From Antedon bifida (Eukaryota; Echinodermata; Crinoidea; Comatulida; Antedonidae), in NCBI GenBank assembly GCA_963402885.1, contig OY727101.1:17274417-17338416 (forward strand): 64,000 nt of DNA. Reading direction: 5' to 3'. This document shows, one piece after another, positions 52,222 to 64,000 of the stretch. Within the stretch, counting starts at the first letter, position 1. Every line of letters begins with the position of its first letter. A program made the translations under genes and the position numbers. A model generated the notes under the pieces. That model was not told the DNA's origin, made no database searches, and saw only the letters and a program-made list of their open reading frames with translations.

Positions 52222-54033
52222 TGGTCTGAACTTGAGACACTTTTGGCCCAAAATGTCAAATTCCTGGAAATTCCCACAAATATTGCTATCTTTCTACTGT
52301 ATTATCACCTTATTTGGCAATAAATTAACATGATTAAATAAAAAATTGCAAAACAATGTATATATTTTGTTATCTTACAATTAATTTGTTTGGTAAGCAT
52401 TAAACTTGTGCAGTATTTTACTGTTCATTTGGAAATAAATTACTATATCAACTTTTGTTTTATTTGTGGGAAAGTGTTTCTGGTTTTCTAACATGGCATC
52501 ACTTCATTTACGAAGAGGAAAAATATTCAAATTCAATTTTCATAAGATACATCATTATGTAATAACATGAGAGTTTTTTTTTATTATGAATATTCCATCT
52601 TCCATATGTTCTCTCCTCCTGTACAGTACATGCATGTCAACAACAACAAAAACAGAAATAATTACGAAGTTTTTTTTTTTTAATTGTTCATCATTATGGG
52701 AGGTGTATGACAGGAGTTTTCTCCTATTTACAAAGTTTAAATGAAACACAATCATCATCATCATGTTATATGTTAATAAATCTAGAGACCAATTGAAAGA
52801 GTTGCTCTAATCAATGTACAAAGTTATATTCTTAGTCATTTCGTCGACAGCCAAATAAGGAACATGTAATGTGATCACATGGTCCTAACACAATTTTCTC
52901 TATTGAGGAACCACCACTACTACGAGAGAGGACTGTGGAAAAATCACTTACAGGGAGACCTGTATTGAGAGTGACATCTGCTGATGTGAGATCTCTTTAA
53001 CGAGGGGGAGTAACCACTCCAATGCAAGACCACCCCACATTGAGTGATGATTATCTATTGTATCATCTATTCTGTATCTGTGATTACAAATTGGATTCAA
53101 ATAATAATTGATCAAAATATGGTACACAAGATAATTATTGGGTATAAAAAGCTAATAATAGGATCAAATTTAAATATATACAGGTACAATTGCAGAAAAA
53201 AAAAGAGAATTGAACAAGCAATCTGCATACAGTAAATGCACAGATGTAGACTAATTTGCATAAATGCACAGATGTAGACTAATCTGCATAAACTCACAGA
53301 TGTAGTCCGAGGCTAGTATGGTGTATCTATGCATCAAGGACAAATGTTTTCAAAAAATGTTAAAATACTGTATTTCTTTGTTAACCACCTTTAGAAAACC
53401 AATGCAAGCATATAACTCTGGATATGCAAGCAAACTTCACACTAAAAACAAAAATTGGTCTAAATATCATGTCATCTATGAAAGAATAATAGGATTTATG
53501 GCTTCACTGGGTTTTTGTTAGATCAAATGTATAGACAATGTGTCTTTATATACACCAACTATAAAAGCAAGTAATTCAATTTAAAAGGAAGATCTTTTCA
53601 AATGAAAATACTGAAACATATTTTGTAGTTCATCTAAAATTCATTGTACAAAAATTCAATCTTGATCACATAATTGTTTAATGTGTTCAGATCAAACACT
53701 GATTCTACTTTAATTCTCACAACTACCCTAACACCCTCTGTTTTTATATTACTATCTGACTGACTGCATGAATCAGATTATGAACTAGACAATAACAGAG
53801 GGTGTAAGGTCAGAGAAGATAATAGCATGTTATTGAGGTTTTAAATAATACAGATTAAATCAACCATTTGAATAAAATTTTCCACCCTTCAACCCTCCCA
53901 CCCTCACCCCCCTGCAAAATTATCTAAAACCATAAATAAGTTATGAATGTAAGAGCATTCATGGAAAAGCCTAAGTCTACATGTCCCTTCACAATTATTA
54001 TTCCAACTGTTTGAAAAAGCATGACGTGTTCAT
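52222..54033. other. Convergent 3' ends of CNIH4 and MTA
   Basis: 1.8 kb with no coding exon. It contains CNIH4 AATAAA signals (52319, 52337), a decayed family B-like piece at about 52850-53040, and a 28 bp repeat at 53226-53310. The part next to 54034 is presumably MTA 3' UTR. Confidence 0.6.
53226..53310 (+). repeat. 28 bp tandem repeat, three copies
   Basis: CACAGATGTAGACTAATTTG CATAAATG occurs twice and a third, diverged copy ends GATGTAGTCCGAG. Confidence 0.9.
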
Positions 54034-57000
54034 TTAATCAATGACGATTGGCTCGCCTGCTGCTTTTACAGTACCATCAGGAGCAGATGGGGGAAGCTTG
54101 GCGACTCCCGTCATCGGCATCTTTGCCATCCCCGTAATGGAAGGTTTACTCGCAATGGCGCTGAGAGGGTTGGAAGCGGGTGGCAACAGCTTCATCGGTG
54201 CTGACGGTACTAGCGGTTTACCTCCGGTTTGCGAGTGAAGCTTTCCCTGGCTGGCGAGGCTTGGCATGCCTGTCGCAGCCACGATCTTGGGCGGCGTGTG
54301 CTTGGCGGCTATTTTCATCAGCTTGTACGGACGACGTGCTGCACGTTTCTGGGTAGCGTTCGACACCTGCTGTCTCAGACGTCTACAAAAACACAAATTA
54401 GTTTGTTATACTTAGCAAACCATATATGCACTGGAGTAAAGCTTATGAACTGGGAAATTTTTTTTTGCAAAATCAAGCAAAGAAAAGTTTCACAAAATTT
54501 CCTCGTGTAGACCAGTTTTGTCTGAAGAAAACAAGTGTACACTAGCAAACTTGGTAATGGTTTCTAGGCAGTCAGATATATATATAATCTGACTGGTATA
54601 AAGCTCTGTCTACACTATCAACTTTATGTGATGTGCCCATATATGAACACGATGACATCATATCACTACCATATTTGGGCACTTCAAACTTGTTTTATAA
54701 TGTTAACAGCTTAATAAAGTTAAATACTTACTTGGTCGTTTCATTGGCATGAAAGAAAACATCATCCGGGGCATCAAGCCAGCTTAGCTTCTTTTTCTTT
54801 GCTTCTGATCCCATCTGTTTCAATAAAAAAAATAACTTTTATCACAACAAAATTCATACTATGCTCAAGGTTTTAATTGTTCTAGGTGTAGAGACACATA
54901 TTCAGCACTCAGCCTAAATCTTATTTCAAGGCCTACCAATTACTTAATTTTAACACAGCATATATGCAAGAACAGTAGCTGTATTTCTTTCCCACCCACA
55001 CCTAGACATCTCTAACTAGATCCCTGCATACTATTCTTCTTTCTATAGTTTGTTCACTATAGTGGGTTTTTATATGTTTGTTTCATTTTTTGGGCCTCAT
55101 CATGTAGCATACAAATTTAAAATAACATACATAAAATGTTAAAAAGATGTAAAATAAAAGCAAATTATTATAAAATAATACTTACATCTGCTTTTCTTCC
55201 AGATTCTGAAAAAACAATAATACAAATCATGAATTATAAAACACAATTTTACTTTATGGTGTTTTTTCCTCCGAAAATTACACTAAAGTTACATTCACTG
55301 ATGGAGAAATCGGCACTTAAAGTTGTATCTTGATACAAACCATTTAAACTGTATGGCAGGCATCCAACTTAATACCTCTACACACTGTTATCTCTATTAT
55401 ATATATATATATCAATATTAATAATAAATATTCAGCCTGCCTAATTATGTTATGAAACATAAATACTTTGTAAAAGGAGATAAAGAATGCACAGTGCGAA
55501 TAACAAACTGCTATGGGAATACAACAATTGTTATGGTTGTAGAGTTAGGTATAGGGTGCAGGATGTAAGTATGCACTGCATATGTTAACTTTAATTTTGA
55601 TTATAATAATTATATGTAATCGTTTGGTAAGCAGAGCTGCCACTTTTGAATTTATTTATACTACATTATGTAACCTCTTCAGTCAAAGTCTGGTCTCCCA
55701 GAGGGCCCAGTTATGATCAGTGGCTGTGTGTGAACTAGTACACCGGTAACCCTACTTGTTTTGAAAAGATGTACTAGGTTCTTTAAAGTACACATGAGCT
55801 AGATGTGTACACTAGACTTATGGTTTATAGTCTTTATCCGAGAAGACTTATTCTGCTACCAGAACCATGGAGCGAGCGAACTCCGAACCCTTGCCGATGT
55901 TATGGATACATAATACGGTTCCATTGTCTGAATATTGACAAATTGACAAAAGTAGGCACAGAATATTCCATTACACCATGTCCATATATGGGCACATCAC
56001 ATTTTTTTGTCACATCAATTTCGATAGTGTAGACAGAGCTTTACAATAAAGATTCATTCACTCACCCCTTCCCATTGAACCAGGTATGTACGGTCTTTTG
56101 GTTGGAGGACCTGAAAATAATCAGTTAAAACATGATCTTCCAATATTATCCAACTAAAAATATCAACAAATATTAATAACAAAATATTGACAAACATTGT
56201 AAATAAAAAAGAGAATATCAATCCAAGAATTTACAATAGAATAGGATATAAATTATCTGATTGACATACATATTATTATGAATAAGGAAAAACATTCATT
56301 CAAGTACAACCGAGAAAGCATGAAAAATGAAGATTAATAAATAAAACTCTGAATATGCCATTTTGCCGTTTTATTAAAGTTATTCACTTCCACGAAATTA
56401 ACAAAAATAATGAATAAAAATAAAACCAATTTTACATTTTTTTTGCTGTTAAATACATTTTTTCGGGTAAACAATTTTTTTCCGATCCAGTGAATAACTG
56501 TTAGATTAAAATGGCATATTGAAAAAAAAAAAGTTGTGAACAATTTATATTAAAATAATAATGCAAAACAATATAATTCAATTTTATAAACATAACAGAA
56601 TACAATAGTAGCATTGTCATAAAAAGAAACAATAACAAAATTTAAGATTATAAATAAAAATTATTAAAACATTTTTTAACATTCAAAAAGAAAAAAGGTA
56701 AAATTGGTGATCTCTCACAAACCACAGGAAATGGAAAATGGCAGATAGAAGAGAAAACAAGTTTTTTTTTTTCACAATAAACATGACACATAATGAATAG
56801 ACAAACACACTTTGTTATAGTATCATTTATTTTACTAAAAAACGTAACAAATACATTTTGATGATATTAAAATAAATCTCATTTGTTTGACACATCAAAT
56901 GGACAGGTCACCATACAACAATCAAGATTTAGGTTTACAAGTTGAGTCTATCATCGGCAACCCTTAATCGAACACGGCAACAGCGTTTTTGTTAAATAAT

Positions 57001-60000
57001 AGAAAATTGTACACAGAAATGAACAATGCCATATTATTTACTGTGAGACTGAATCGATGTAGAGACAACAGCAACAGGACTGGCAATATACAAATACCTT
57101 TCATCTGTTAAATTGAATAACTTTTTTATAATACATACATCAAATAATATATGATATTGCAGTATGATGCTCTCTCCAACTTTTCATCTAAAGCTTTGTC
57201 TACACTATCAAACTTTATGTGACAAAAAAAATGTGATGTGCCCATATATGGACATGATGATGTCATATCACTACCATATTTAAGCATATCACTACCATAT
57301 TTGGGCCCATAACACTTTTTTTGTCAAACTAGTTTGATAGTGTGTAGCCAGAGCTTTAGAATTAGAACTAATTCCTCCATGGGTTTAGGATGGTTGGATA
57401 TAGGATAGGATATTTGGATATGGATTTTTTTAATGTAAATTCTGGTATAAAGGGTGGAGTCAGGATTTGTGACTGGAATCATGGTACATAAGTAAGCTGC
57501 CCTATAAGCACAAGATAAGGATGGTGAAGTAATCCGTTCACCAAATAAACATATAGTGAAATCAAATAAAAACAATTAAATAAAAAAATAATTTTATGAT
57601 TGAGAATAATTGATGAATTGCTTAAAATTCAAAAAGCAAAAATGACCACGGAAAATTTATCAAAAAATGGTAAAGGAAAAAAGATGCGAAAAGCCGAGGA
57701 AATGTTACGCCGATAGCATTTTGTTCTTACCAGCCACGCCATTTTGCGAATCAGGGTACACTCGTTTAACAGGCGCCAACACGGTTCTGGGAAGACTCCT
57801 TGCTTCCGTGTATGTTGCATAATTCGTCTTGCGAGCTAAACGACAGGTTTCAGAAATAAATCATAACACATAAAACAATCAAATTAGTTTACGAGTGTGA
57901 AGAAATTATCATAAATTTCATTGTTATGTAAAATAATGAAAAAATATTAACTGAAATATAATTCATTTTAAATATTATAATCAAATCTTAAATATTATAA
58001 ATTAGTAATTGAAATGATAGAAATAAAAAACTATCAAAAGTTTAACAAAAAGAAGAATGTATGTTACTTGAACTGAACGACTTAAATTGTTAAAGAACCC
58101 AAAACTTTTAGTAACTAAATGCAATGTTTTCCAATCAAATGGAGCTGTCAAATATCATTAAACATCATGCTAAATAGAGGGTGCTATCACAGTTTAGTCA
58201 GAAATGTTGTCTTTGTGTTTAAAGATATGAAATTGAATGACAACAAATTCTTATCTTACATGATATATTGCTGGCAAGTGGTGGAGGGAATGACATTCTT
58301 GGGGGTTCTCCTGAACCATACATATGTCTATTGTACCCAGTCTGCATTTGCTGGTTTTCCAGGTCAGAGGTCATAGCTAACATCTCCACCCCTATCTTTG
58401 ACACCACCAACTCCAGCTTCGGTCGAACTCTGACCTTGTATGGCTTATATTTTTTAAGATCTTCTGCTGGAATGGACTGACCTGGGGAAAAAAGCATTTT
58501 AAAGTTGAATAAAACACCTGTAAAAAATGTAAAAAAATAAACTATAACACTGGAATTACGAGGTTTTACAGAAAAAAATAAAAACATAAAAGCTACTTAC
58601 ATTCGGCTTTAATACTAGAAATATTAATAGGGTTGAACGGGTTACGTGCAGCGTGACGTATATTGAGTATTTTTGGGCAGACCCGCCTTGATAATTTGGT
58701 TAGAGGCGTGGTTGTTAGTAGGAACGATTGTCGTGTTTTCACCCCAGAAGCACGTATTGCACTCGTACGTATGGTCAGCCCGTGCGCTGTTTGACAGTGA
58801 CGGGCTAAGTGTGACTTCAGTTTGAATTCCTGTAAGAAAGATGTTAACAATTTAACAACAAATACTCAGTAATTAGAAGAGCAAAAGCTGTTATTTTTCC
58901 TGATTTCTGCATCTTTAATATTATAAAGTATTTTGAGAGAATAATAAAAAATATTTACAGAATAAAAAAAAACTATAATAGAGCATTTTTTGCAAATTGT
59001 TTAATACAGTTACCAAATACACCAATTGTGGTATATTACTCCTAATTGGGACACCTCTATTAAGGGGACACCTCTATTAAGGGGACACCCCTATTAAGGG
59101 GACACCCCTATTAAGGGGACACCTCTATTAAGGGGACACCTCTATTAAGATGTCCCCTTAATAGAGGTTCTATTGTACTAGAATAATGGTTGAAAACTAA
59201 CAGTGTTACATCTTGAGTTATGTAATTTATTGGACAAAGTGTTAAGTATGTTTACCTTTTCACAACCAGCTATGGTGCAATGGAAAACTCGGTGCATTCC
59301 GCCGGCGATTCGTTCTATTCCATCTTGCCGAGGGCGCAACATCGACGGCCGTTCTCCATCTATTGATGAGGATATATTTGATGACACATCATCTGATGTA
59401 CAATGACAGCCCAAAGAAACAGAGAGAAACACATCAAACGATGGACATGTACACACAAATGCCTACCTTGATCCAAACTTGATAGCATGCACTTCAGGTC
59501 TATCCAACTAGCCTAGCCTACTAACACCATACAATATTTATGCCTACTATGGCCTGACTATATAACAATAAACGTTTATATGCTATATACAGGCACGATA
59601 TATATATTATATTCAAACAAGTGTCAAATATGGGCATATAATGACTATATATGGGCACCATAGATGACACGCGACTATATTTGGTATGGTACTCAGACAA
59701 TCTTAATTGTAAATTAGATGGTCTCCAATATTTCTAACATTTGTTACAGTACTCACCACTATTTCTGAAGCTCCTGATTGATTATTGTTATTGATTATTA
59801 TTGATGGTTATAGATTTTATTATATTGACCCTGGTGGAAACTAAACTAAATCTACATATAAATATTGATTATATTCCTCTAATATTTTAATTATTAAAAT
59901 AGGTTCATATAAACCTAAATATTTTCTCTATTAATAAAGCAAAAACATTTTCAATTAGCTTTGTGTTTAAATTCTTTCTACAAATCAGTGCAGGCAAATG

Positions 60001-63000
60001 ATAAAACATTAATGAAATATAATATGAAAGCTGAATGGAAAATGTTTTTGCATTAGCGTAAAAAAAGAAAAAATAAGAAATTACCGACCTAGATACATTG
60101 ACAAAAAATAATCTCAAACCTGGCTCATGCAAATTAAGCAAGAAGCTGGCTACTGCTCCTAGCCCCTACCGTAGCTACTCGAGTATTGGCACACCCCCGT
60201 CGGCTCCCTTATGGGCCCCAAGACAAGGGGGTGCACTTCTACCCGAGCGAATTGCTTACCCGAGTTTAAGCGCACGCCCTGGCTTCTTCTTCAATACTTC
60301 GTAACCGGACCAGAAAAATCTGCGAAGCTGTAGCCGCAAAAAACAAAACACAATCTTTGCGAAGCATAAAAAAACTATCTGCCATTTTCCATTGTGACCA
60401 TAAAAAAAGAGAAAACTGGGGAAAAATGTTTGTTTTTGTCACTTTTTTCAGTGACAAAAAATATGTTAATTCATTGGAGAATACTCGAGTAACTACGGTA
60501 ACTGGATAAACAGACTCCAATCCCTTTTGTACTGAATATGACATTTAAGATGAACACAGTTAAAGCAGATATGTAGAGAAATATAATAAATTAAAAATAG
60601 TAGAAAATGAATAGTGCAAGTTAAGCTCTGTCTACACTATCAAACTGATGTCATCTACCATATTTGGGAATATCACTACCATATTTGGGTACATCAAATT
60701 TTTTTGTCAAACTAGTGTGATGATAGTGTAGACAGAGCTTTACACAAACAAGCAAGATAGAAGCCAATACATAACAAAATATTATAATTAGTATTGGGTT
60801 TGAATTTGAGTTCAGGACTGAGCTGACATGGCATTGATGTACCAGAACTCTGGAGTAGTCGCACACTCACTTAGTATTGGCATCTATCTCTTTTATATAT
60901 CTAATGTGTTCATCTTGGTGTGATGACTTTGACATGACATATGAAGTTGAAAACAAAGGCAACAAATAGCATATTAAGCCTTGTCTACACTATCAAACAT
61001 TATGCGGCAAAAAAATGTGATGTGCCTATATATGGACATGTCATATCACAACCATATTTGGGAATATCACTACCATATTTGGGCAAATATGGTAGTGATA
61101 TGACATGTCCATATATAGTTTGATAGTGTAGATAGAGCTTTAAACAATAGTGTACAAAACACAACACACTAAAATCACAGTTTCATTAAATCACACATTT
61201 AGAAACCTTTTTTTATCTTATTGAAAAATTAGTAAAAAGTGAAAAAATATGCATTTTAAAAAAGGGCGTAAGAAAATTACAGTAGAACTCCTCATTTGGG
61301 AAACCTCTATTAAGGGGACACTTTTCTGTAAAAAAAAACCAATATAGATATAGAAATAGAGCAATATAACACTATTCAGGGGACACCCTTATAAAGGGGA
61401 ACCTTCAGTAGCTCCAGAAGGTGTCTCCTTGATAGAGGTTCTACTGTAAAAATATGTATTTGAAAACATGATGAATCAATTGAAATGAGAAAGCAAAAGC
61501 TTCAATAAATGTAAAACAATAATTTCTGTTTAATCAAATATTGCATGCAGCTATCGATAAATATTAATATTAAAACTGGTTTTCCAATTTTTAAAATTCA
61601 ACAATGAATTATAGCAGAACAATCCAACTTTAAAATAATTTCCAATCGAAAACTAATAGCCAATATAATTGTTACACTTTCTGTATTTATACATGCCGCA
61701 TGCAGTTTTGGTTAATTTGTAACTTACCAAGTCGTGTAGGCATCTTTAGGCCTCCACATTTCTTCCAGTACGTCCAACAAGTGGCACAGAGACGGCACTG
61801 CATGTTGGCTGGTCCCCACGAATACCATTGGTAAGACGTTTGGGCTAGATGCGTAAATAAGAAATTTGTGTTTGAAAAAAAGATATACAGACTTTATATC
61901 GTAAGACAGAAATGTAACTACTTTATTTCTTCATTTAATTCTAAGTGCTGTGTCTCTGCATGTGACAATATTTGTCCAGTATTATAGACAAAATTTGTAA
62001 TATAGCCTATCATATGTATCACATGTGGTTCCTGTATCATGGAAGGTTAAGGGTTACTGTAGGTTAGTGTCTATGATACACATGTCATATACTGGACAAA
62101 TTTAGAGGTAGGCGAGAATTGGCTGATATTTTGGCACATCTCAAGACTAATTTGACCCCACCCTCTCCTCCCCGCCTATTGCAAATGGCAGGATATTCAT
62201 AGACTTACTGTAACAGCTCTCACAAGCTCTTGCTCCGGGTGGAAGTTGGCCTTGCGCATCGTGAGGCGTGCCTGGTTTATTTAAGATCTGGTTCGGGTTT
62301 GGCTTGTTACTAAAAGAGAAATGCATGAATAAATGTAACAATAAGGAAAATAAATAAATGTATTGTTTTAAATGTTCAGAAACATTAGAGAGCCGATATA
62401 TATTTATACTTACTAATTAGGTATATAGACTTGTTTCAATTTGCTCTCAGCCTCGGCTGCCTTCAGTCTCTTCTGCTGTACGTATCTGTCCGTGGTTTTC
62501 CACATGTAGTAATACTCTATAACACTCTTCAGGGACTTCCAGGGAAGCTGAAAACAAAATATATAATAGCAAATATTTTATTTGTTTTACACATTGTGGA
62601 TGGAAGCATGGGTATTATGTGTCTAATGCTAAGTTCCAACTAGGACGTAAGCACAACTAAGTGGTTTGACCAATCGCAAGCGATGGATTATTCAAACTGC
62701 TGCTTGTCATTGATCAACTTGCTTGCCGGTGCTAGACCCGTGCCGGAACAAGTTAGAAAGACCCTTTAGAGGAGGAGCATGTTGTTGTTATTGAAAAAAA
62801 CTTCTTTCCCACAAAGCGCATAGACTTAATCCTGAATCGACAGGCTAGATAAGCTAGGTTATAAAATTGTGACCAAATTAGAAATTAAGTAATACTTACA
62901 AAATCTTGTCTGATGTCATTAAAATCTTTGCCATACTTTTCTAGCGCTTCTTCAAACATGTTAGCCTCTGATGCTGACCATTCCTCCATTTGGTCCCGGC

Positions 63001-64000
63001 ATAACACAGGGCCCGCCGATGGTACAAGTAAAGACACTGCCTTTGATATATCATAGTTGTTCTTATGTAAAGCATCCATTGCATGGAACTGGAGAGAAAA
63101 AAATGAGGAAAATTTATTTTTAAAAATCAAATAGTTTTATTAAAATTGAATCTCTCACACTCATTGTTATTGATTTTAAGGTTTATTCTATGTGCTGTTG
63201 ATCTACTTAATTTGTTTTAAAATATTATATTTTAACATGAATAAAAGAAAAACAATTAACTGGAACTGGAGAGAAAAAATTGAGGAAACTATATCTTAAA
63301 ATCAAATAATTAAAATTAAATCTCTCACCCTTATTTTTATTAATTTTATAAATTAAAAAAATGTTTTTGTTTAAAGATTTATTCCATGTGTCATTAATCT
63401 ACTTAATTTGTTTTAAAATATTATATTTTAACATAAATAAAAGAAAAACATTTAAAATTGAATGCAAATTCAAAAATATCATTTTATTTTCATAGGAATC
63501 TGCACATTTAGTAAGTGGCACCTGCCGATTGAATGTAACTTACCAATGTGATATCCCTAGACGCTGCAGCAGCACTCATATGTAAGCTAGGCTGCCTTAC
63601 AGAACTGCTACAATCAAGGGCCCTGGCAAACGTTCCTACTGACCTGCAAAAATACATTTACTCTGCATAAAAATGTTGGTGAAAATTAGTTGACCTGGGC
63701 TAGCAGTACATGCATCCTGCAATTTGCAGTACTTTAGTCAAGTCTCCCAAATCAAGAAAATCTGGTTTTTAGAATGTATTTCACAGATCGGTAAATTTGG
63801 CATCTTTGTGGTGGGGAGTGTTTCCGGTATTCTGAGATTTGTTTTTTAATTGACTTAAGCTCTGTCTGATGTGCCCATATATGGACAAGATGATATCATA
63901 TCACTACCATATTTGAGCTTAACATTGTAATGTATTTATTTAAAAATTATATTAATAAGCAACCCAAAATATTTAACCTTACCTAGCCACTACCAGAAAT
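54034..64000 (-). CDS. MTA: Metastasis-associated protein (MTA), NuRD subunit; N-terminus beyond right edge
   Basis: Fourteen exons, 5' to 3': 63983-64000 (partial), 63544-63643, 62900-63088, 62414-62547, 62209-62309, 61728-61844, 59256-59359, 58601-58829, 58260-58481, 57731-57835, 56066-56110, 55186-55205 (20 nt), 54732-54814 and 54034-54382. Phases close over 604 residues, from residue about 222 by human MTA1 numbering. Order: end of ELM2 ([20 protein letters not shown]), SANT ([20 protein letters not shown]), GATA zinc finger (ACESCY...[10 protein letters not shown]), then a C2H2 finger, C-x4-C-x12-H-x4-H ([20 protein letters not shown]), absent from vertebrate MTA but, as I recall, present in fly. 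RBBP4-binding motifs follow ([29 protein letters not shown]), ending EPIVID. MTA is the scaffold joining HDAC1/2 and RBBP4/7 in the nuclear NuRD complex. The BAH domain should lie off-window. Confidence 0.95.
54600..54713. mobile_element. Family A MITE in last MTA intron
   Basis: AAAGCTCTGTCTACACTATC at the left; the right end is decayed (ATAATGTTAACAGCTTA). It ends 19 bp from the donor of exon 54732-54814. Confidence 0.87.
55680..55960. repeat. Unclassified GC-balanced block in MTA intron
   Basis: It differs in composition from the AT-rich surround: GTCTCCCAGAGGGCCCAG, a GTACACTAGACTTATGG stretch and CATGGAGCGAGCGAACTCCG. No exon signals in MTA orientation and no second copy noticed in the window. 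A SINE-like insert is possible. Confidence 0.3.
55976..56043. mobile_element. Family A MITE, right half only
   Basis: ACCATGTCCATATATGGGCA, TTTTTTTGTCACATCAATTT and GATAGTGTAGACAGAGCTTT. It ends about 20 bp from MTA exon 56066-56110. Confidence 0.87.
57190..57356. mobile_element. Family A MITE, near full length
   Basis: AAAGCTTTGTCTACACTATC and TTTGATAGTGTGTAGCCAGA ends, a GATGATGTCATATCACTACC core and a CATATCACTACCATATTTGG repeat. Confidence 0.93.
59030..59180. mobile_element. Family B element with internal tandem expansion
   Basis: Six GGGACACCTCTATTAAGG-type 20 bp repeats are followed by the inverse end ATGTCCCCTTAATAGAGGTT. The right end TTCTATTGTA matches family B termini elsewhere. 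It lies in an MTA intron. Confidence 0.9.
60165..60500. mobile_element. MITE with ACTCGAGTA termini, GC-rich half
   Basis: ACCGTAGCTACTCGAGTATT at the left and AATACTCGAGTAACTACGGT at the right are inverted repeats with one mismatch. The left interior is the most GC-rich stretch of the region (CACACCCCCGTCGGCTCCCT, CAAGGGGGTGCAC). Lies between the GATA and C2H2 finger exons of MTA. The minus-strand open frame inside it has no MTA likeness. Confidence 0.8.
60622..60740. mobile_element. Family A MITE, internally deleted
   Basis: TTAAGCTCTGTCTACACTAT and TGATAGTGTAGACAGAGCTT ends. The left interior is missing; two CATATTTGGG repeats remain. Confidence 0.92.
60975..61140. mobile_element. Family A MITE, rearranged
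   Basis: AAGCCTTGTCTACACTATCA and TTTGATAGTGTAGATAGAGC ends. The right half is an inverted copy of the left interior (GGTAGTGATATGACATGTCC), making it almost fully palindromic. Confidence 0.92.
61280..61452. mobile_element. Family B element
   Basis: ACAGTAGAACTCCTCATTTG at the left and CTTGATAGAGGTTCTACTGT at the right are inverted ends, with AGGGGACAC repeats inside. Confidence 0.82.
61940..62130. mobile_element. Family E foldback element
   Basis: AAGTGCTGTGTCTCTGCATG, TTGTCCAGTATTATAGACAA, GTGGTTCCTGTATCATGGAA and AGGTAGGCGAGAATTGGCTG parallel the copy at 33826-34026. In an MTA intron. Confidence 0.65.
62632..62705. mobile_element. Relic of family D foldback
   Basis: AAGTTCCAACTAGGACGTAA and GACCAATCGCAAGCGATGGA resemble the 38.1 and 38.3 kb variant copies. 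It is the only family D trace noticed outside the GMF cluster. Confidence 0.5.
63085..63460. repeat. Tandem duplication of about 180 bp, MTA intron
   Basis: GGAACTGGAGAGAAAAA, ATCAAATA, ATCTCTCAC and TTAATTTGTTTTAAAATATT recur at about 63085-63260 and 63262-63460. The unit includes the splice acceptor of the SANT exon and its first few bases. Confidence 0.88.
63856..63920. mobile_element. Family A MITE, mostly deleted
   Basis: TTAAGCTCTGTCTGATGTGC and CACTACCATATTTGAGCTTA. The palindromic core CCATATATGG remains; most of the arms are gone. Confidence 0.8.

Noticed and set aside
59750-59790. Small minus-strand exon ending at a GTGAG donor near 59757
   Set aside because: No supporting acceptor or homology; the neighbouring MTA exons splice correctly without it.
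60098-60544. Extra MTA exon in the GC-rich block
   Set aside because: The flanking exons already join in phase (G + AT at the GATA-finger junction), the peptide has no MTA likeness, and the block is bounded by inverted repeats.

Overview
The window is animal nuclear DNA. It is AT-rich, its genes are split by standard spliceosomal introns (one GC-AG exception), and it is crowded with short non-autonomous transposons. The encoded proteins are animal orthologues close to vertebrate ones, and the MTA protein carries an extra C2H2 finger that I recall from invertebrate MTA. I infer a marine invertebrate, possibly a deuterostome such as an echinoderm; the species cannot be fixed from sequence alone. 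All exon coordinates below were read by hand from splice sites and reading phase.

Layout, left to right. 1-1965 is an inverted satellite array. 4.1-13.6 kb holds the 5' part of a tau-tubulin kinase (TTBK) gene on the minus strand, running off the left edge. 15.2-17.1 kb is COMMD1 (minus), head to head with COQ6 (17.3-19.8 kb, plus) across 215 bp. 20.4-33.4 kb is TARBP1 (minus, 24 coding exons, 1,621 codons). 33.5-40.4 kb is a broken-up cluster of glia maturation factor (GMF) copies: exons 3-6 of one copy, exons 1-2 of another, a lone inverted exon 3, and one complete gene. 44.3-46.5 kb is CNIH1 (minus), head to head with its paralogue CNIH4 (46.7-52.2 kb, plus). 54.0-64.0 kb is the C-terminal two thirds of an MTA (NuRD subunit) gene on the minus strand, running off the right edge.

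These are mostly housekeeping genes with unrelated jobs: kinase signalling, endosomal Commander complex, ubiquinone synthesis, tRNA 2'-O-methylation, Arp2/3 debranching, ER cargo export and chromatin remodelling. They form no operon-like system. The GMF-CNIH1 neighbourhood matches the human 14q22 arrangement (GMFB next to CNIH1), so that linkage is probably ancient.

The rest is mobile or repeated DNA. The commonest is a family of about 100-200 bp hairpin MITEs (ends AAGCTCTGTCTACACTATCA; about 20 copies). Others are a GGGGACAC family, a foldback family (GTTCCCACTAG) concentrated inside the GMF cluster, tRNA-derived SINEs, a TTAA-flanked 630 bp element, and two head-to-tail Helitron-like elements inside CNIH4 intron 1. 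The most unusual points are the shuffled GMF exons with a possible new first exon, the Helitron tandem, the inverted satellite with alternating unit types, a near-perfect 54 bp-arm palindrome at 51.5 kb, and a GC-AG intron in TARBP1.
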